64,000 nt of DNA from Bordetella genomosp. 4 (GTDB taxonomy: Bacteria; Pseudomonadota; Gammaproteobacteria; Burkholderiales; Burkholderiaceae_B): positions 142,116-206,115 of the forward strand of contig NZ_NEVQ01000023.1 in NCBI RefSeq assembly GCF_002261185.1, written 5' to 3'. This document shows, one piece after another, positions 7,394 through 17,022 of the stretch. The translations under genes were made by a program, and so were the position numbers. The number at the start of each line of letters is the position of its first letter. Position 1 is the stretch's first letter. The notes under the pieces were generated by a model. It saw only the letters and a list, made by a program, of their open reading frames with translations, did not search any database and had not been told where the DNA came from.

Positions 7394-8806
7394 ATGAAAC
7401 TTGTCCCCGTTATTTTGTCCGGAGGAGCCGGCACGCGCCTTTGGCCCGTTTCCCGGCAACTGCATCCCAAGCCGTTCATTCGCTTGGCCGATGGCCAAAG
7501 CCTGCTGCAAAAGGCATTCTTGCGGGCAAGCAGCTTATCCGATGTCGCGGAGATCGTTTCAGTCACGAATCGCGACCTGCTATTCAAAACGGTGGACGAA
7601 TACCGCGAAACTGGCATCACGGTACCGCGTGGTTTCATTCTAGAGCCCGAGGGCCGCAATACCGCCCCAGCGTTGGCCGCGGCAGCACTGACCGTGCAAG
7701 CCCGCCATGGAGACGATGCCGTCCTGCTGGTGCTCAGCGCCGACCACCTGATTTCCGATGCGGCGGCCTTCAGCGAGGCCGTCACCAAAGCGATCACACT
7801 GGCCCAGCAAGGCAAGGTCGTCACCTTCGGCATCAAGCCCTCGTCGCCCGAGACCGGTTATGGCTATATCGAGGCCAAAGGCACCGACGTATTGCGTTTT
7901 GTCGAAAAGCCGAACCTGGAAACGGCTACCGAATATGTCAACAGCGGCCGTTATGCCTGGAATGCCGGCATCTTCTGTCTGACGGCCGGAACCGCCCTGC
8001 GCGAACTGCGCAAGCATGCGCCGCAGATCAGCGAGGACGTCGCAGCAGCGCTTGAAACCGGCCGGAAAACGAGCAACGACACAGAGTTCCAAATCGAACT
8101 GGACGCCGACGCCTTCCATCAGGCCGAAGACATCTCGATCGACTACGCCATCATGGAAAAAACCACTGATGCCGCGGTAGTGACGTGCGACATCGGCTGG
8201 AGCGACATCGGCTCATGGAGCGCGTTGGGCGATCTTGCACAAACCGATGGGCAAGGCAACAGCGTCGAAGGCGAAGTCGTCCTGCACGACGTCAGTAACT
8301 GCTACATCCGCAGCGAGGAGCGCTTGGTAGGCGCGGTCGGCGTGGACAATCTGATCATCGTCGACACGCCCGATGCGTTGCTGGTGTCCGACAAGACACG
8401 CGCCCAAGACGTCAAGGCCCTCGTCAGCCAATTGAAAGGCTCCGGCCACGAAAGCGTCAAGCTGCACCGCACCGTGCACCGTCCTTGGGGCACCTATACT
8501 GTGCTCGAAGACGGTCCGAGCTTTAAAATCAAACGCATCGTCGTCAAGCCAGGCGCCTCACTGTCGCTGCAAATGCACTACCACCGCAGCGAGCATTGGA
8601 TCGTCGTGGAAGGCATGGCGCGCGTCGTCAACGGCGATCGCGAAATGCTGGTGGCCAGCAACGAGTCCACGTTCATTCCCGCCGGCCATAGACATCGGCT
8701 TGAAAACCCCGGCAAGATCGACCTCGTGCTGATCGAAGTCCAAAGCGGCTCCTACCTGGCCGAAGACGATATCGTACGGTTCGAAGACGTCTACGGCCGG
8801 TGCTGA
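7394..8806 (+). CDS. manC: Mannose-1-phosphate guanylyltransferase / mannose-6-phosphate isomerase
   Basis: A 470-aa bifunctional enzyme that makes GDP-mannose and isomerises fructose-6-P to mannose-6-P. The N-terminal nucleotidyltransferase shows LSGGAGTRLWPVSR at 8-21 with HPKPF, the central part has FVEKPN and YAWNAGIF, and the C-terminal cupin domain has RPWGTYTVLEDG and HYHRSEHWIVVEG (metal-binding histidines). It opens the polysaccharide region and suggests a mannose-derived sugar in the product. A TATGAT box at 7328-7333 is a possible -10 element, without a good -35. No phosphomannomutase or GDP-mannose-modifying gene is nearby, so those must be elsewhere. Confidence 0.93.
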   Translation: MKLVPVILSGGAGTRLWPVSRQLHPKPFIRLADGQSLLQKAFLRASSLSDVAEIVSVTNRDLLFKTVDEYRETGITVPRGFILEPEGRNTAPALAAAALTVQARHGDDAVLLVLSADHLISDAAAFSEAVTKAITLAQQGKVVTFGIKPSSPETGYGYIEAKGTDVLRFVEKPNLETATEYVNSGRYAWNAGIFCLTAGTALRELRKHAPQISEDVAAALETGRKTSNDTEFQIELDADAFHQAEDISIDYAIMEKTTDAAVVTCDIGWSDIGSWSALGDLAQTDGQGNSVEGEVVLHDVSNCYIRSEERLVGAVGVDNLIIVDTPDALLVSDKTRAQDVKALVSQLKGSGHESVKLHRTVHRPWGTYTVLEDGPSFKIKRIVVKPGASLSLQMHYHRSEHWIVVEGMARVVNGDREMLVASNESTFIPAGHRHRLENPGKIDLVLIEVQSGSYLAEDDIVRFEDVYGRC

Positions 8807-8840
8807 ACTATACGCACGGAACGGCTTGTTTACCCCCCAA

Positions 8841-8856
8841 GGCTCCAAACGGAGCC
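8841..8856 (+). terminator. Small hairpin after manC
   Basis: GGCTCC-AAAC-GGAGCC, a 6-bp stem with a 4-base loop, followed by GCTATTCTTTGT. It lies 34 bases after the manC stop and 104 bases before the exporter permease. It is a weak intrinsic terminator or pause site that could reduce manC transcription reaching the exporter genes. Confidence 0.45.
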
Positions 8857-8959
8857 GCTATTCTTTGTAGTATCCCGGTAGTCATCGCGCTCGAGCATCG
8901 CGAAAGACCCGTGCCGCTCCCGTGCGCTCATCTGTAATGCTTATCGCACCAAGAACACT

Positions 8960-9745
8960 ATGCTAAGAGCCCTGTACGCCTACCGCGGCTTCATACTCGG
9001 CAATATCAAACGCGAATTCCAGTCGAGATACCAGAACTCGCTGCTGGGCGCGGCCTGGAATGTCATCAATCCGCTGGCGATGATTCTGATCTACACCGTG
9101 ATCTTTTCCGGTGTGATGCGGGCAAAACTGCCCGGCGCCAATACGACGTTCGCCTACAGCGTATATTTGTGCGCCGGTGTGTTGACCTGGGGCTTGTTCA
9201 CCGAAATCGTCGGCCGCTCGCAAAACGTATTTCTCGACAATGCCAACCTGCTGAAGAAGATCAACTTCCCCAGATTGTGCCTGCCTGTCACCATTCTGGG
9301 CAGCGCCATTCTGAACTTCTGCATTATTTTCGGCCTGTTCGTCGCATTTCTGATCATCAGCGGCAACTTTCCCGGCCTGGTATTCCTGGCGCTGATTCCC
9401 ATACTGGCCATCCTGATCGTGTTCGCAATTGGCCTGGGCATGACGCTGGGAGTCATGAATGTGTTCTTTCGCGACGTGGGCCAGTTTTTTGGGATCTTCC
9501 TGCAATTCTGGTTCTGGCTCACCCCCATCGTCTATCCTCGCAACGTCATTCCGGAACGCTTCCAGCATTTGCTCGAGTTCAACCCCATGGCAGGCGTCGT
9601 CGGTGCCTGCCAGACCATCCTGGTCGAACATCGCTACCCGTCCTGGTCCAGTCTTTTGCCCTGCGCAATCCTGGGCATCGTGCTCTGCTTTATTGGCATG
9701 AACCTGTTCCGTAAACACGTCGGCGAAATGGTGGATGAACTGTAA
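8960..9745 (+). CDS. wzm: Polysaccharide ABC exporter, permease subunit
   Basis: A 261-aa ABC-2 type inner-membrane protein with about six membrane segments. The N-terminal cytoplasmic stretch IKREFQSRYQNSLLGAAWNVINPL is characteristic of Wzm/KpsM/TagG permeases. With the next gene it would flip a completed undecaprenyl-linked glycan to the periplasm. The stop overlaps the ATPase start by one base (TAATG), indicating coupled translation. It belongs to the O-antigen Wzm rather than the capsule KpsM type, judged by its partner carrying a Wzt-type extension. Confidence 0.9.
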   Translation: MLRALYAYRGFILGNIKREFQSRYQNSLLGAAWNVINPLAMILIYTVIFSGVMRAKLPGANTTFAYSVYLCAGVLTWGLFTEIVGRSQNVFLDNANLLKKINFPRLCLPVTILGSAILNFCIIFGLFVAFLIISGNFPGLVFLALIPILAILIVFAIGLGMTLGVMNVFFRDVGQFFGIFLQFWFWLTPIVYPRNVIPERFQHLLEFNPMAGVVGACQTILVEHRYPSWSSLLPCAILGIVLCFIGMNLFRKHVGEMVDEL

Positions 9746-10974
9746 TGGGTGCTATCGTCGTCAAGAACGTAGGCAAGGCCTACAAGGATTATCCAACCCG
9801 CTGGCACCGGCTCGCAGAATGGATCTTGCCTGGGTCGCGTAAGCGTCACAGCCTGAAATGGGTGCTCCAGGATATTGATTTCACCGTCGCGCCCGGCGAG
9901 GCGGTAGGCATCATTGGGTTCAACGGGGCGGGCAAGAGCACACTGCTCAAGATGATCACGGGCACTACACAACCGACCACGGGTTCCATTTCCTTGTCGG
10001 GCCGGGTTGCCGCCATGCTGGAGCTAGGCATGGGCTTTCACCCGGACTTCACCGGACGCCAAAATGTTTATATGGCGGGGCAGCTTCTGGGTTATTCAGG
10101 CGAACAGATCAACGGCCTGATGAACGACATTGAGGCCTTTGCGGAAATCGGCGAATACATCGACATGCCGGTACGCGTCTATTCCAGCGGCATGCAGGTC
10201 CGGCTCGCATTCAGCGTGGCCACGGCTGTCCGCCCCGACATCCTGATCATCGACGAAGCCCTATCGGTGGGCGATGCTTATTTCCAGCACAAAAGCTTCG
10301 ACCGGATTCGTGAATTCCGTGCGCAAGGCACCACCTTGCTGCTGGTATCTCACGACAAGCAAGCCATCCAGAGCATCTGCGACCGCGCCATTCTGTTAAA
10401 TCAGGGCAATATCGCTCACGAGGGCAAGCCCGAAGCCGTCATGGACTACTACAACGCCCTGCTCGCGCAGCGGGAAGGGCACTTGATAGAAATCAAGCAG
10501 ACCGAACTCGAGGACGGTACGCTGCAAACCGTGTCCGGAACTGGCGAGGCGACAGTCAGCGAGATAGCCTTGATCAACGAAAAGGGCGTCGCTGCCCAGA
10601 CGCTGAATGTGGGCGAGAAAGTTCGCCTGCGTATTCAAGTCGACGTACGCAAAGATCTCAAAACCTTGATTCTGGGCTACGGTATCAAAGACCGATTGGG
10701 ACAAGTCATGTACGGCACAAATACGGCGCATACGCGTCAACCCGTCAACGACGTCCGTGCCGGACAACGCCTTACCTATGATTGTGATTTTCCGCTCAAC
10801 CTTGGCCCAGGTACGTATTCCATTCAGACCGCCCTGGTGAACAGCGAAACCCACCTCGATGAAAATTACGAGTGGCGCGATCTGGCCCTGGTATTCCAGA
10901 TCGTCAACATGGACAAAACCGATTTCATCGGCAGTTCATGGCTGGAGCCCAAGATAGGAATCTCATTGAAATGA
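9745..10974 (+). CDS. wzt: Polysaccharide ABC exporter, ATPase with Wzt C-terminal domain
   Basis: A 409-aa protein. The N-terminal ABC domain has Walker A GFNGAGKST at 58-66, the signature YSSGMQVRLAFS and Walker B DILIIDEALSVGD. After about residue 245 comes a 160-residue extension with the beta-sandwich character of Wzt_C carbohydrate-binding domains. In O8/O9a-type systems this domain recognises a terminal modification of the finished glycan before export. Its presence with an adjacent methyltransferase implies a capped O-chain. Overlaps the methyltransferase start by 4 bases (ATGA). Confidence 0.92.
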   Translation: MGAIVVKNVGKAYKDYPTRWHRLAEWILPGSRKRHSLKWVLQDIDFTVAPGEAVGIIGFNGAGKSTLLKMITGTTQPTTGSISLSGRVAAMLELGMGFHPDFTGRQNVYMAGQLLGYSGEQINGLMNDIEAFAEIGEYIDMPVRVYSSGMQVRLAFSVATAVRPDILIIDEALSVGDAYFQHKSFDRIREFRAQGTTLLLVSHDKQAIQSICDRAILLNQGNIAHEGKPEAVMDYYNALLAQREGHLIEIKQTELEDGTLQTVSGTGEATVSEIALINEKGVAAQTLNVGEKVRLRIQVDVRKDLKTLILGYGIKDRLGQVMYGTNTAHTRQPVNDVRAGQRLTYDCDFPLNLGPGTYSIQTALVNSETHLDENYEWRDLALVFQIVNMDKTDFIGSSWLEPKIGISLK

Positions 10975-12218
10975 ATCTCGTGTCTTACGCGCAGAACCTC
11001 GAAGACATCATGCTCTGGCGAGCGTTGAAATCTGTCTCCGAAGGCTTCTACATCGACGTTGGTGCCAACGACCCGGAAACGGACTCCGTTACCAAGCTGT
11101 TCTACGATAGAGGCTGGCATGGCATCAATATCGAGCCACTGCAGCAGCACTTGAAAAAACTGCGGGCTGACCGGCCGCGTGACATCAATCTGGGTTGCGG
11201 CGCTGGCGCTGAACCCGGCCAGCTAAAGATCTGGGAAAGCAATGTGCGCGGTTGGGCAACCATGGATGCCGAGGTAGCGGCGCGCCATGAAGCAGAGGGC
11301 AACAAGGGTCAATGGCATACCGTCGATGTCCGCACGCTCGCGGATATCTGTGCCGAACATGGGCCTGCCGACATTCATTTCCTGAAGATAGACGTCGAAG
11401 GATTCGAGTACGAAGTCCTGCGCGGCATGGATTTTACGCGCTTTCGTCCATGGATCGTGGTGGCCGAGGCCACTCTGCCAAATTCCAGAATCGAGAGCTA
11501 CGCGCAATGGGAAACCCTGCTCCTGCAAGCAGGCTATCTGCATGCCTATTCCGACGGGCTGAACCGCTTTTACGTGGCCAACGAACATCAGGATCTACTC
11601 GAGGCCCTGAAATACCCGCCTAATGTCTTTGATGCCTTCAATACGGCTAAAACACAGGCGTTGCACGACTGGGCGCTGGACAACGAGGCCCGTATCAAGG
11701 TGCTGCAGCAACAGGTCGAACAAATGAGTTCGGAGGCTGCTGCATTGAATGAGCGGCTGACTACGCAAACTGCGACGCTGAGCGAGCAGCTAGCTCAACG
11801 CGATGCAAAGCTCGATGCGCTGTCGGCCGATCTGGCTGAACGCGAGGCACGGCTGGCCGACATGTTCTACAGCACCTCATGGAGAGTGACCGCACCGTTA
11901 CGCTGGCTGGGTATCCAGCGTACCCGACTGCAAGAACAAGGTCTGAAAAGCCGGTTACGCCGGGGAGCGGTCCAAGCCGCGCGCCTGGGCATCCGATTCG
12001 TACGTGCGCGCCCCGGACTGCGCAGCGCCCTGGCCCGCCTCGCCCATAAAACCGGCCTGTATGGTCCGTTGTTTCGCCTGTATAGCCGCATGAGCCAGGC
12101 CACGGCAGCCGATTTTTCACCGCACTTCGTGACACCGCCTGCCGACGCGCTGCTGACGCCGCGCGGCCGACGCGTCTACAACGACCTGCTGCAAACCCTG
12201 CGCAAGGAGAATCACTGA
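10971..12218 (+). CDS. FkbM-family methyltransferase with C-terminal coiled coil
   Basis: A 415-aa protein. Residues 1-215 are an FkbM-type SAM-dependent methyltransferase: opening SYAQNLEDIMLWRAL, SAM loop YIDVGANDPETDS at 27-39, and FLKIDVEGFEYEVLRGMDF at 137-155. Residues about 240-298 are a heptad-rich coiled coil, then STSWRVTAPLRWLG at 301-314 and a basic, helix-rich C-terminal part. The coiled coil and membrane-seeking tail are absent from plain FkbM enzymes. By analogy with WbdD of E. coli O8/O9a it could methylate the non-reducing end and measure chain length, which is inference; WbdD has a different methyltransferase and a kinase. The start at 10971 was chosen because it overlaps the wzt stop. 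Confidence 0.85.
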   Translation: MNLVSYAQNLEDIMLWRALKSVSEGFYIDVGANDPETDSVTKLFYDRGWHGINIEPLQQHLKKLRADRPRDINLGCGAGAEPGQLKIWESNVRGWATMDAEVAARHEAEGNKGQWHTVDVRTLADICAEHGPADIHFLKIDVEGFEYEVLRGMDFTRFRPWIVVAEATLPNSRIESYAQWETLLLQAGYLHAYSDGLNRFYVANEHQDLLEALKYPPNVFDAFNTAKTQALHDWALDNEARIKVLQQQVEQMSSEAAALNERLTTQTATLSEQLAQRDAKLDALSADLAEREARLADMFYSTSWRVTAPLRWLGIQRTRLQEQGLKSRLRRGAVQAARLGIRFVRARPGLRSALARLAHKTGLYGPLFRLYSRMSQATAADFSPHFVTPPADALLTPRGRRVYNDLLQTLRKENH

Positions 12219-15200
12219 TGCGCCTGCTGATCGACATGCAGGGTGCGCAGACTGAAAGCCGATTCCGCGGAATCGGCCGTTATACCGTCTTGATCGCCCA
12301 AGCCATTGCCAAGTTGCGCGGTGAACATGAACTGATCTTGCTCGTCAATGACTTGTTCCCGGAAACCATCGAACCTATCAAGGCCGCCTTTAAGGATCTG
12401 GTGCCGGCCAGCCACGTACTGACTTGGCAAACAGCCGGCCCGGTACATGAACGCGACCCTGGCAACACACCGCGGCGCCTGGCCGCCGAAAAGCTCCGCA
12501 CGATTTTTCTGCAGGCGTTGGATCCCGACGTCATATTCATTCCGAGCCTGTTTGAAGGCTACGTCGATGACGCCGTCACGGGCCTCGAGGCCGACTTGGG
12601 TATACCCGTGGTTGTCACTATCCACGACCTGATTCCGCTGAGCAATGCAGCGTACTATCTGGATCCCAATCCGACGTACAAACAGTTCTATCAACGCAAA
12701 ATCGACACCCTGCAGGCGGCGACAGGGTGGGTAGCCGTATCGGAATACTCGCGTCAGGAAGCTTGCGCGGCGCTGCGCTTGGATCCGCAACGGGTGATTT
12801 GCTCGCTTGAGGGATGCGCACCTGTCTTCCATCAACCCGCTACTTCCAGTGCGGCACAAGACCAGGCATTCCTGCGCGGTTACGACATTCATCGCGACTT
12901 CTTGCTCTACTCGGGTGGAGCGGATGAACGCAAGAACCTACCCCGGCTTGTACGCGCCTACGCGTTGCTGGACGCCTCTACGCGCCAAAGTCACCAATTA
13001 GTCTTGGCCGGCAAGATGCCGCAAGGTGATATCGACAACTTGCGCCGCATCGCCGCGCAATCCGGCCTGCAAGATCAAGAAGTCGTATTTACCGGCTATG
13101 TGAATGACGACGAATTGGCTCAGCTGTATCGCTGTTGCAAGCTGTACGTGTTTCCCTCGTGGCAAGAAGGTTTTGGCCTGCCCGCGCTGGAGGCAATGGC
13201 TTGCGGTGCAGCAGTCATCGGCTCCAATACCAGCAGCTTGCCTGAGGTCATCGGCAATCCCGATGCACTGTTCAATCCCTTGGACGAACAGTCGATAGCC
13301 GAATGCATACGCATCACGCTCGGAGATCCCGGGCGCCTGCAAGCGTTGCGCGAGTGGGGACGACAGCGCGCACAGAAATTCTCATGGGAAGCTGCGGGCC
13401 AACTCACGTTGGAGTTCTTGCAACGCATGGCTCGTCGCGACGGCCCGGCCGCCTCCTGGGCAGCTCGCCAACAAGCGGCTGAGACTCGCTACCGTGCCCT
13501 GCTGGAGGCGATCAGCGCCATTCACCGCGCAACCCCCTTCGAGGACCGCGATCTCAAGCTGCTGGCCAATGCCATTGCGCACAATATGGCCGTCGCCGAA
13601 GACTTCTTTCGAGCAGGCGCACTGCCACAACGCATCGACTGGCGCATCGAAGGGCCTTTCGACAGCTCGTACAGCCTGGCGATCATGAATCGTGAGCTGG
13701 CTCGCGCCCTGTCTGCGTTGGGACACGACGTCAGTCTGCACTCCACCGAAGGACCGGGCGATTTCGAGCCCGATGCCAACTTCCTCGAACACAATCCCGA
13801 TCTGGCAACGATGCACGAGCGGGCCGTCGCTCAGCCGCACAGCAGTGCCTGGGTCGCCAGCCGTAATCTCTACCCTCCCCGAGTCGACGACATGCAGGCG
13901 AGGCTGAATCTGATGCATCTCTATGCATGGGAAGAATCCGGTTATCCGCTGGACTGGATCGACGCATTCAACGTCAGTCTGCAAGGCATGTCAGTCGTCT
14001 CGAAGCATGTGCACAAAGTCATGGTCGACAATGGCCTGAACGTACCTTGTGTCGTGTCCGGTAACGGTGTGGACCACTGGAACCGCATCGAGGCCGAAAC
14101 CGGTGCGGCGACACTAGCCGACGCCGGATTCCGCTTCCTGCACGTCTCGTCGTGCTTTCCACGCAAAGGCGTCCAGGCCATGCTAGCAGCATATGGCCAG
14201 GCCTTTACAGCGCAAGATGATGTCGTGCTGGTCATCAAGACCTTCGCCAATCCGCACAACGAAGTCCACGATTGGTTGGCCCAGGCCCGCGCAGCGCAAC
14301 CGTCGTATCCCAAGGTGCAGATTATCGAGGCCGACCTGAGCGATGCGCAGCTCAAGGGGTTGTACCAACAATGTCATGCGCTGCTTGCCCCGAGCAAAGC
14401 CGAGGGCTTTGGCCTGCCTCTGGCCGAGGCCATGCTATCCGGCTTGCCAGTCGTTACGACGGCATGGAGCGGACAGCTGGAGTTCTGCACGCCGGAAACT
14501 GCATGGTTGGTCGATTACGACTTTGAATATGCGCAAAGCCACCTGGGCATCTTTGACTCTGTATGGGCAAACCCCAAGATAGACGCCTTGCGCGACGCCA
14601 TACGAGACGTTTACGAAGCATCTGCCGAAACACGCCAAGCGCGCGTGAATCGCGGCCGCGAATTGCTGCTGTCGCGTTTTTCCTGGCAGGACGTTGCCGG
14701 CCGCATTGTGCGCAATGCCCGTGACAGCGCGGTGGCGCAAGCTTCGCCCGCGCCTCGTATCGGCTGGATCACGACCTGGAACACGCGCTGCGGAATTGCC
14801 ACCTACTCGGAACACCTGCTGCATTGCTTGCCCGCACACGTCCAAGTGTTGGCTGCTCGCAACCCTGAACTCATCGCCCGCGACGGCGAGAACGTATCGC
14901 GCTGCTGGGACGCCGCCGAACATGAAACACTGGCGGAACTCTCGGCCCAAATCGAAGCACGCAACCTGGATACGTTGGTCGTGCAGTTCAACTATGGCTT
15001 TTTCAATCTGGAGAACTTGGCACGCTTCCTTCAGGCGCAATGCGATGCTGGGCGTGTTGTCACCGTCGTCATGCATGCCACGGTGGATCCCGCGCACGTG
15101 CCACACAAAAAGCTGGCCATTTTGCGCGATGCGCTGAGCCGCTGTGCGCGCGTCATCGTGCATGCGCTGGGCGATCTGAATCGCCTGAAACAATTAGACC

Positions 15201-15877
15201 TGGTAGACAACGTCATGCTGTTTCCGCACGGCATCGCAGTGGACGACGACGCTTTGCAGGCCACTGCCAGCCGCCCCGACAGCAAGAGCGAAATCGTGCT
15301 GGGAAGCTATGGTTTTTTCCTGCCCCACAAGGGCTTGATCGAGTTGATCGAGGCGGTGGACATCATGCGCCGCGCTGGCCTGGCAGTCCGGCTGCGCATG
15401 GTCAACGCCGAATATCCGGCACCGGAATCGACCGAGCTGATACGCCAAGCCCGTGCCCGCATCGCCGAGTTGAATCTGGGAGATCACGTCGAACTGCACA
15501 CTGACTTCCTCCCCGATGCGCAAAGCCTGGCGCTGCTGCGTGGCACGGACATCATGCTGTACCCGTATCAAAAGACAGGCGAATCGGCCAGCGGCGCGGT
15601 GCGCTATGGTCTGGCAGTGGGCAAACCCGTCGTCGTGACCCCTCTATCCATCTTTGACGATCTGGGCGATTCGGTTTTCCGACTCTCGGGCATCGCCCCG
15701 GCGGATATCGCCCGCGGGTTGGAAACGCTGTTGCGCGATATCGCCCAAAACCGGAATCACGTGCAACGCACTCTGGACATGGCCACACGCTGGCGCGCCG
15801 ATCACCGCTATGAGCGCCTGGCTCGGCGACTGTATGGCACGCTCTGCGCCTTGTCGTGTACGAGGGCCGGTCAATGA
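12218..15877 (+). CDS. Three-module glycosyltransferase (GT4-type)
   Basis: A 1219-aa protein made of three glycosyltransferase-like modules. Module 1 (about 1-400) opens with DMQGAQTESRFRGIGRY and has the retaining-GT EX7E region FPSWQEGFGLPALEAMACG near 310-330. Module 2 (about 460-830) contains IEGPFDSSYSLAIMNRELARAL and APSKAEGFGLPLAEAML near 725. Module 3 (about 845-1219) has WNTRCGIATYSEHLL and a degenerate donor site YPYQKTGESASGAVRYG near 1110, lacking the usual EGFGLP. Multi-domain enzymes of this sort build polymannan O-chains (WbdA, MtfB families). With manC upstream, a mannosyl or derived polymer is likely. The start shares one base with the previous stop. Confidence 0.88.
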   Translation: MRLLIDMQGAQTESRFRGIGRYTVLIAQAIAKLRGEHELILLVNDLFPETIEPIKAAFKDLVPASHVLTWQTAGPVHERDPGNTPRRLAAEKLRTIFLQALDPDVIFIPSLFEGYVDDAVTGLEADLGIPVVVTIHDLIPLSNAAYYLDPNPTYKQFYQRKIDTLQAATGWVAVSEYSRQEACAALRLDPQRVICSLEGCAPVFHQPATSSAAQDQAFLRGYDIHRDFLLYSGGADERKNLPRLVRAYALLDASTRQSHQLVLAGKMPQGDIDNLRRIAAQSGLQDQEVVFTGYVNDDELAQLYRCCKLYVFPSWQEGFGLPALEAMACGAAVIGSNTSSLPEVIGNPDALFNPLDEQSIAECIRITLGDPGRLQALREWGRQRAQKFSWEAAGQLTLEFLQRMARRDGPAASWAARQQAAETRYRALLEAISAIHRATPFEDRDLKLLANAIAHNMAVAEDFFRAGALPQRIDWRIEGPFDSSYSLAIMNRELARALSALGHDVSLHSTEGPGDFEPDANFLEHNPDLATMHERAVAQPHSSAWVASRNLYPPRVDDMQARLNLMHLYAWEESGYPLDWIDAFNVSLQGMSVVSKHVHKVMVDNGLNVPCVVSGNGVDHWNRIEAETGAATLADAGFRFLHVSSCFPRKGVQAMLAAYGQAFTAQDDVVLVIKTFANPHNEVHDWLAQARAAQPSYPKVQIIEADLSDAQLKGLYQQCHALLAPSKAEGFGLPLAEAMLSGLPVVTTAWSGQLEFCTPETAWLVDYDFEYAQSHLGIFDSVWANPKIDALRDAIRDVYEASAETRQARVNRGRELLLSRFSWQDVAGRIVRNARDSAVAQASPAPRIGWITTWNTRCGIATYSEHLLHCLPAHVQVLAARNPELIARDGENVSRCWDAAEHETLAELSAQIEARNLDTLVVQFNYGFFNLENLARFLQAQCDAGRVVTVVMHATVDPAHVPHKKLAILRDALSRCARVIVHALGDLNRLKQLDLVDNVMLFPHGIAVDDDALQATASRPDSKSEIVLGSYGFFLPHKGLIELIEAVDIMRRAGLAVRLRMVNAEYPAPESTELIRQARARIAELNLGDHVELHTDFLPDAQSLALLRGTDIMLYPYQKTGESASGAVRYGLAVGKPVVVTPLSIFDDLGDSVFRLSGIAPADIARGLETLLRDIAQNRNHVQRTLDMATRWRADHRYERLARRLYGTLCALSCTRAGQ

Positions 15878-17022
15878 AGGTGGTGCTGTCGATCGATTCG
15901 ATCCGTTACCCCTTGACTGGCATCGGTCGCTACACCTATGAGTTGGCGCATCAACTCGCCTTGCTGCCTGCGATTTCCGAACTGCTGTTGATGCGCAACT
16001 TCGGATTCACCACCGACCTGCCCGGCGAGCAAGACACGCCCCCGCGCGTCGCAATGGACTGGCGCGGCATGCTGCTGAAGAATCCGTTGAGCCGCGGCCT
16101 CATCCGCGCCATGCTTCCCACGCTGCGAGGCCGTGCGCTGCGCCGTCACCAAGGCGCCGTCTATCACGGCCCGAACTTTTATCTGCCGCGCCATAAGGGC
16201 CCATCGGTCGCTACGTTTCACGACGTCTCGGTATATAGCTGCGCCCAGTTCCATCCCGCTGAACGGGTGCGCTATATGCGCGGCGAGATCGAAGACGCGT
16301 TGAAACGCGCCACTTTCCTGATTACCCCGTCGGAGTTCGTGCGCAGCGAAGTCATGCAGCTGTTTGGCGTGTCCGCTGACCGGATCAGAGCCACACCGCT
16401 GGCAGGCTCTCCCGATTTCCGTCCTCGCGATGCGAGCGAGACCCGCTCGGTCCTGACGCCCTTGGGATTGACTCACAACGAATACACCCTATTCGTGGGA
16501 ACGGTGGAGCCCCGCAAGAACATTAGCGCCCTGCTCGATGCCTACGAAGGACTGCCCGAGTCAATGCGCCTACGTTGGCCATTGATTCTGGCGGGCCACA
16601 AGGGCTGGTCCAGCGAAACGCTGCATGCCCGACTACGCCAGGCCGAAGCGGCTGGCTGGCTGCGTTATCTGGACTATCTACCCAACCAGCAACTCGCGAC
16701 CTTATTTGCCGGGGCGCGGCTTTTCGTGTTTCCCTCGCTATACGAAGGCTTTGGATTACCAGTACTCGAAGCCATGAAATCCGGTGTGCCGATCGTGTGC
16801 TCAGACCGCGCATCATTGCCAGAAGTCGCCGGCCCGGGTGCGCTGATGTTCGAGGCGGAAGATATCGCCGCACAACGCGAATGCATCGTACGCGGTCTGG
16901 AAGACGAAGACTGGCGCCGCAGAGAAGTCAGTCGCAGCCTGGCGCACGCCTCGCAATTCAGTTGGGAGCGTTGCGCTCGTCAGACCGTTGAAATCTATGC
17001 CGAAGCACGGCGGTTGGCTTGA
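15874..17022 (+). CDS. Family 4 glycosyltransferase
   Basis: A 382-aa GT-B fold transferase. It starts SIDSIRYPLTGIGRYTYELA, has FHDVSVYS, the mid-protein hinge FVGTVEPRKNI and the donor-site EX7E motif FPSLYEGFGLPVLEAMKSG. Closest in style to mannosyltransferases WbaZ/MtfA/WbdB, consistent with the manC-linked cluster. It overlaps the preceding gene by 4 bases (ATGA) and is the last gene of the rightward operon. Its final 28 bases overlap the end of the oppositely oriented next gene. Confidence 0.88.
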   Translation: MKVVLSIDSIRYPLTGIGRYTYELAHQLALLPAISELLLMRNFGFTTDLPGEQDTPPRVAMDWRGMLLKNPLSRGLIRAMLPTLRGRALRRHQGAVYHGPNFYLPRHKGPSVATFHDVSVYSCAQFHPAERVRYMRGEIEDALKRATFLITPSEFVRSEVMQLFGVSADRIRATPLAGSPDFRPRDASETRSVLTPLGLTHNEYTLFVGTVEPRKNISALLDAYEGLPESMRLRWPLILAGHKGWSSETLHARLRQAEAAGWLRYLDYLPNQQLATLFAGARLFVFPSLYEGFGLPVLEAMKSGVPIVCSDRASLPEVAGPGALMFEAEDIAAQRECIVRGLEDEDWRRREVSRSLAHASQFSWERCARQTVEIYAEARRLA

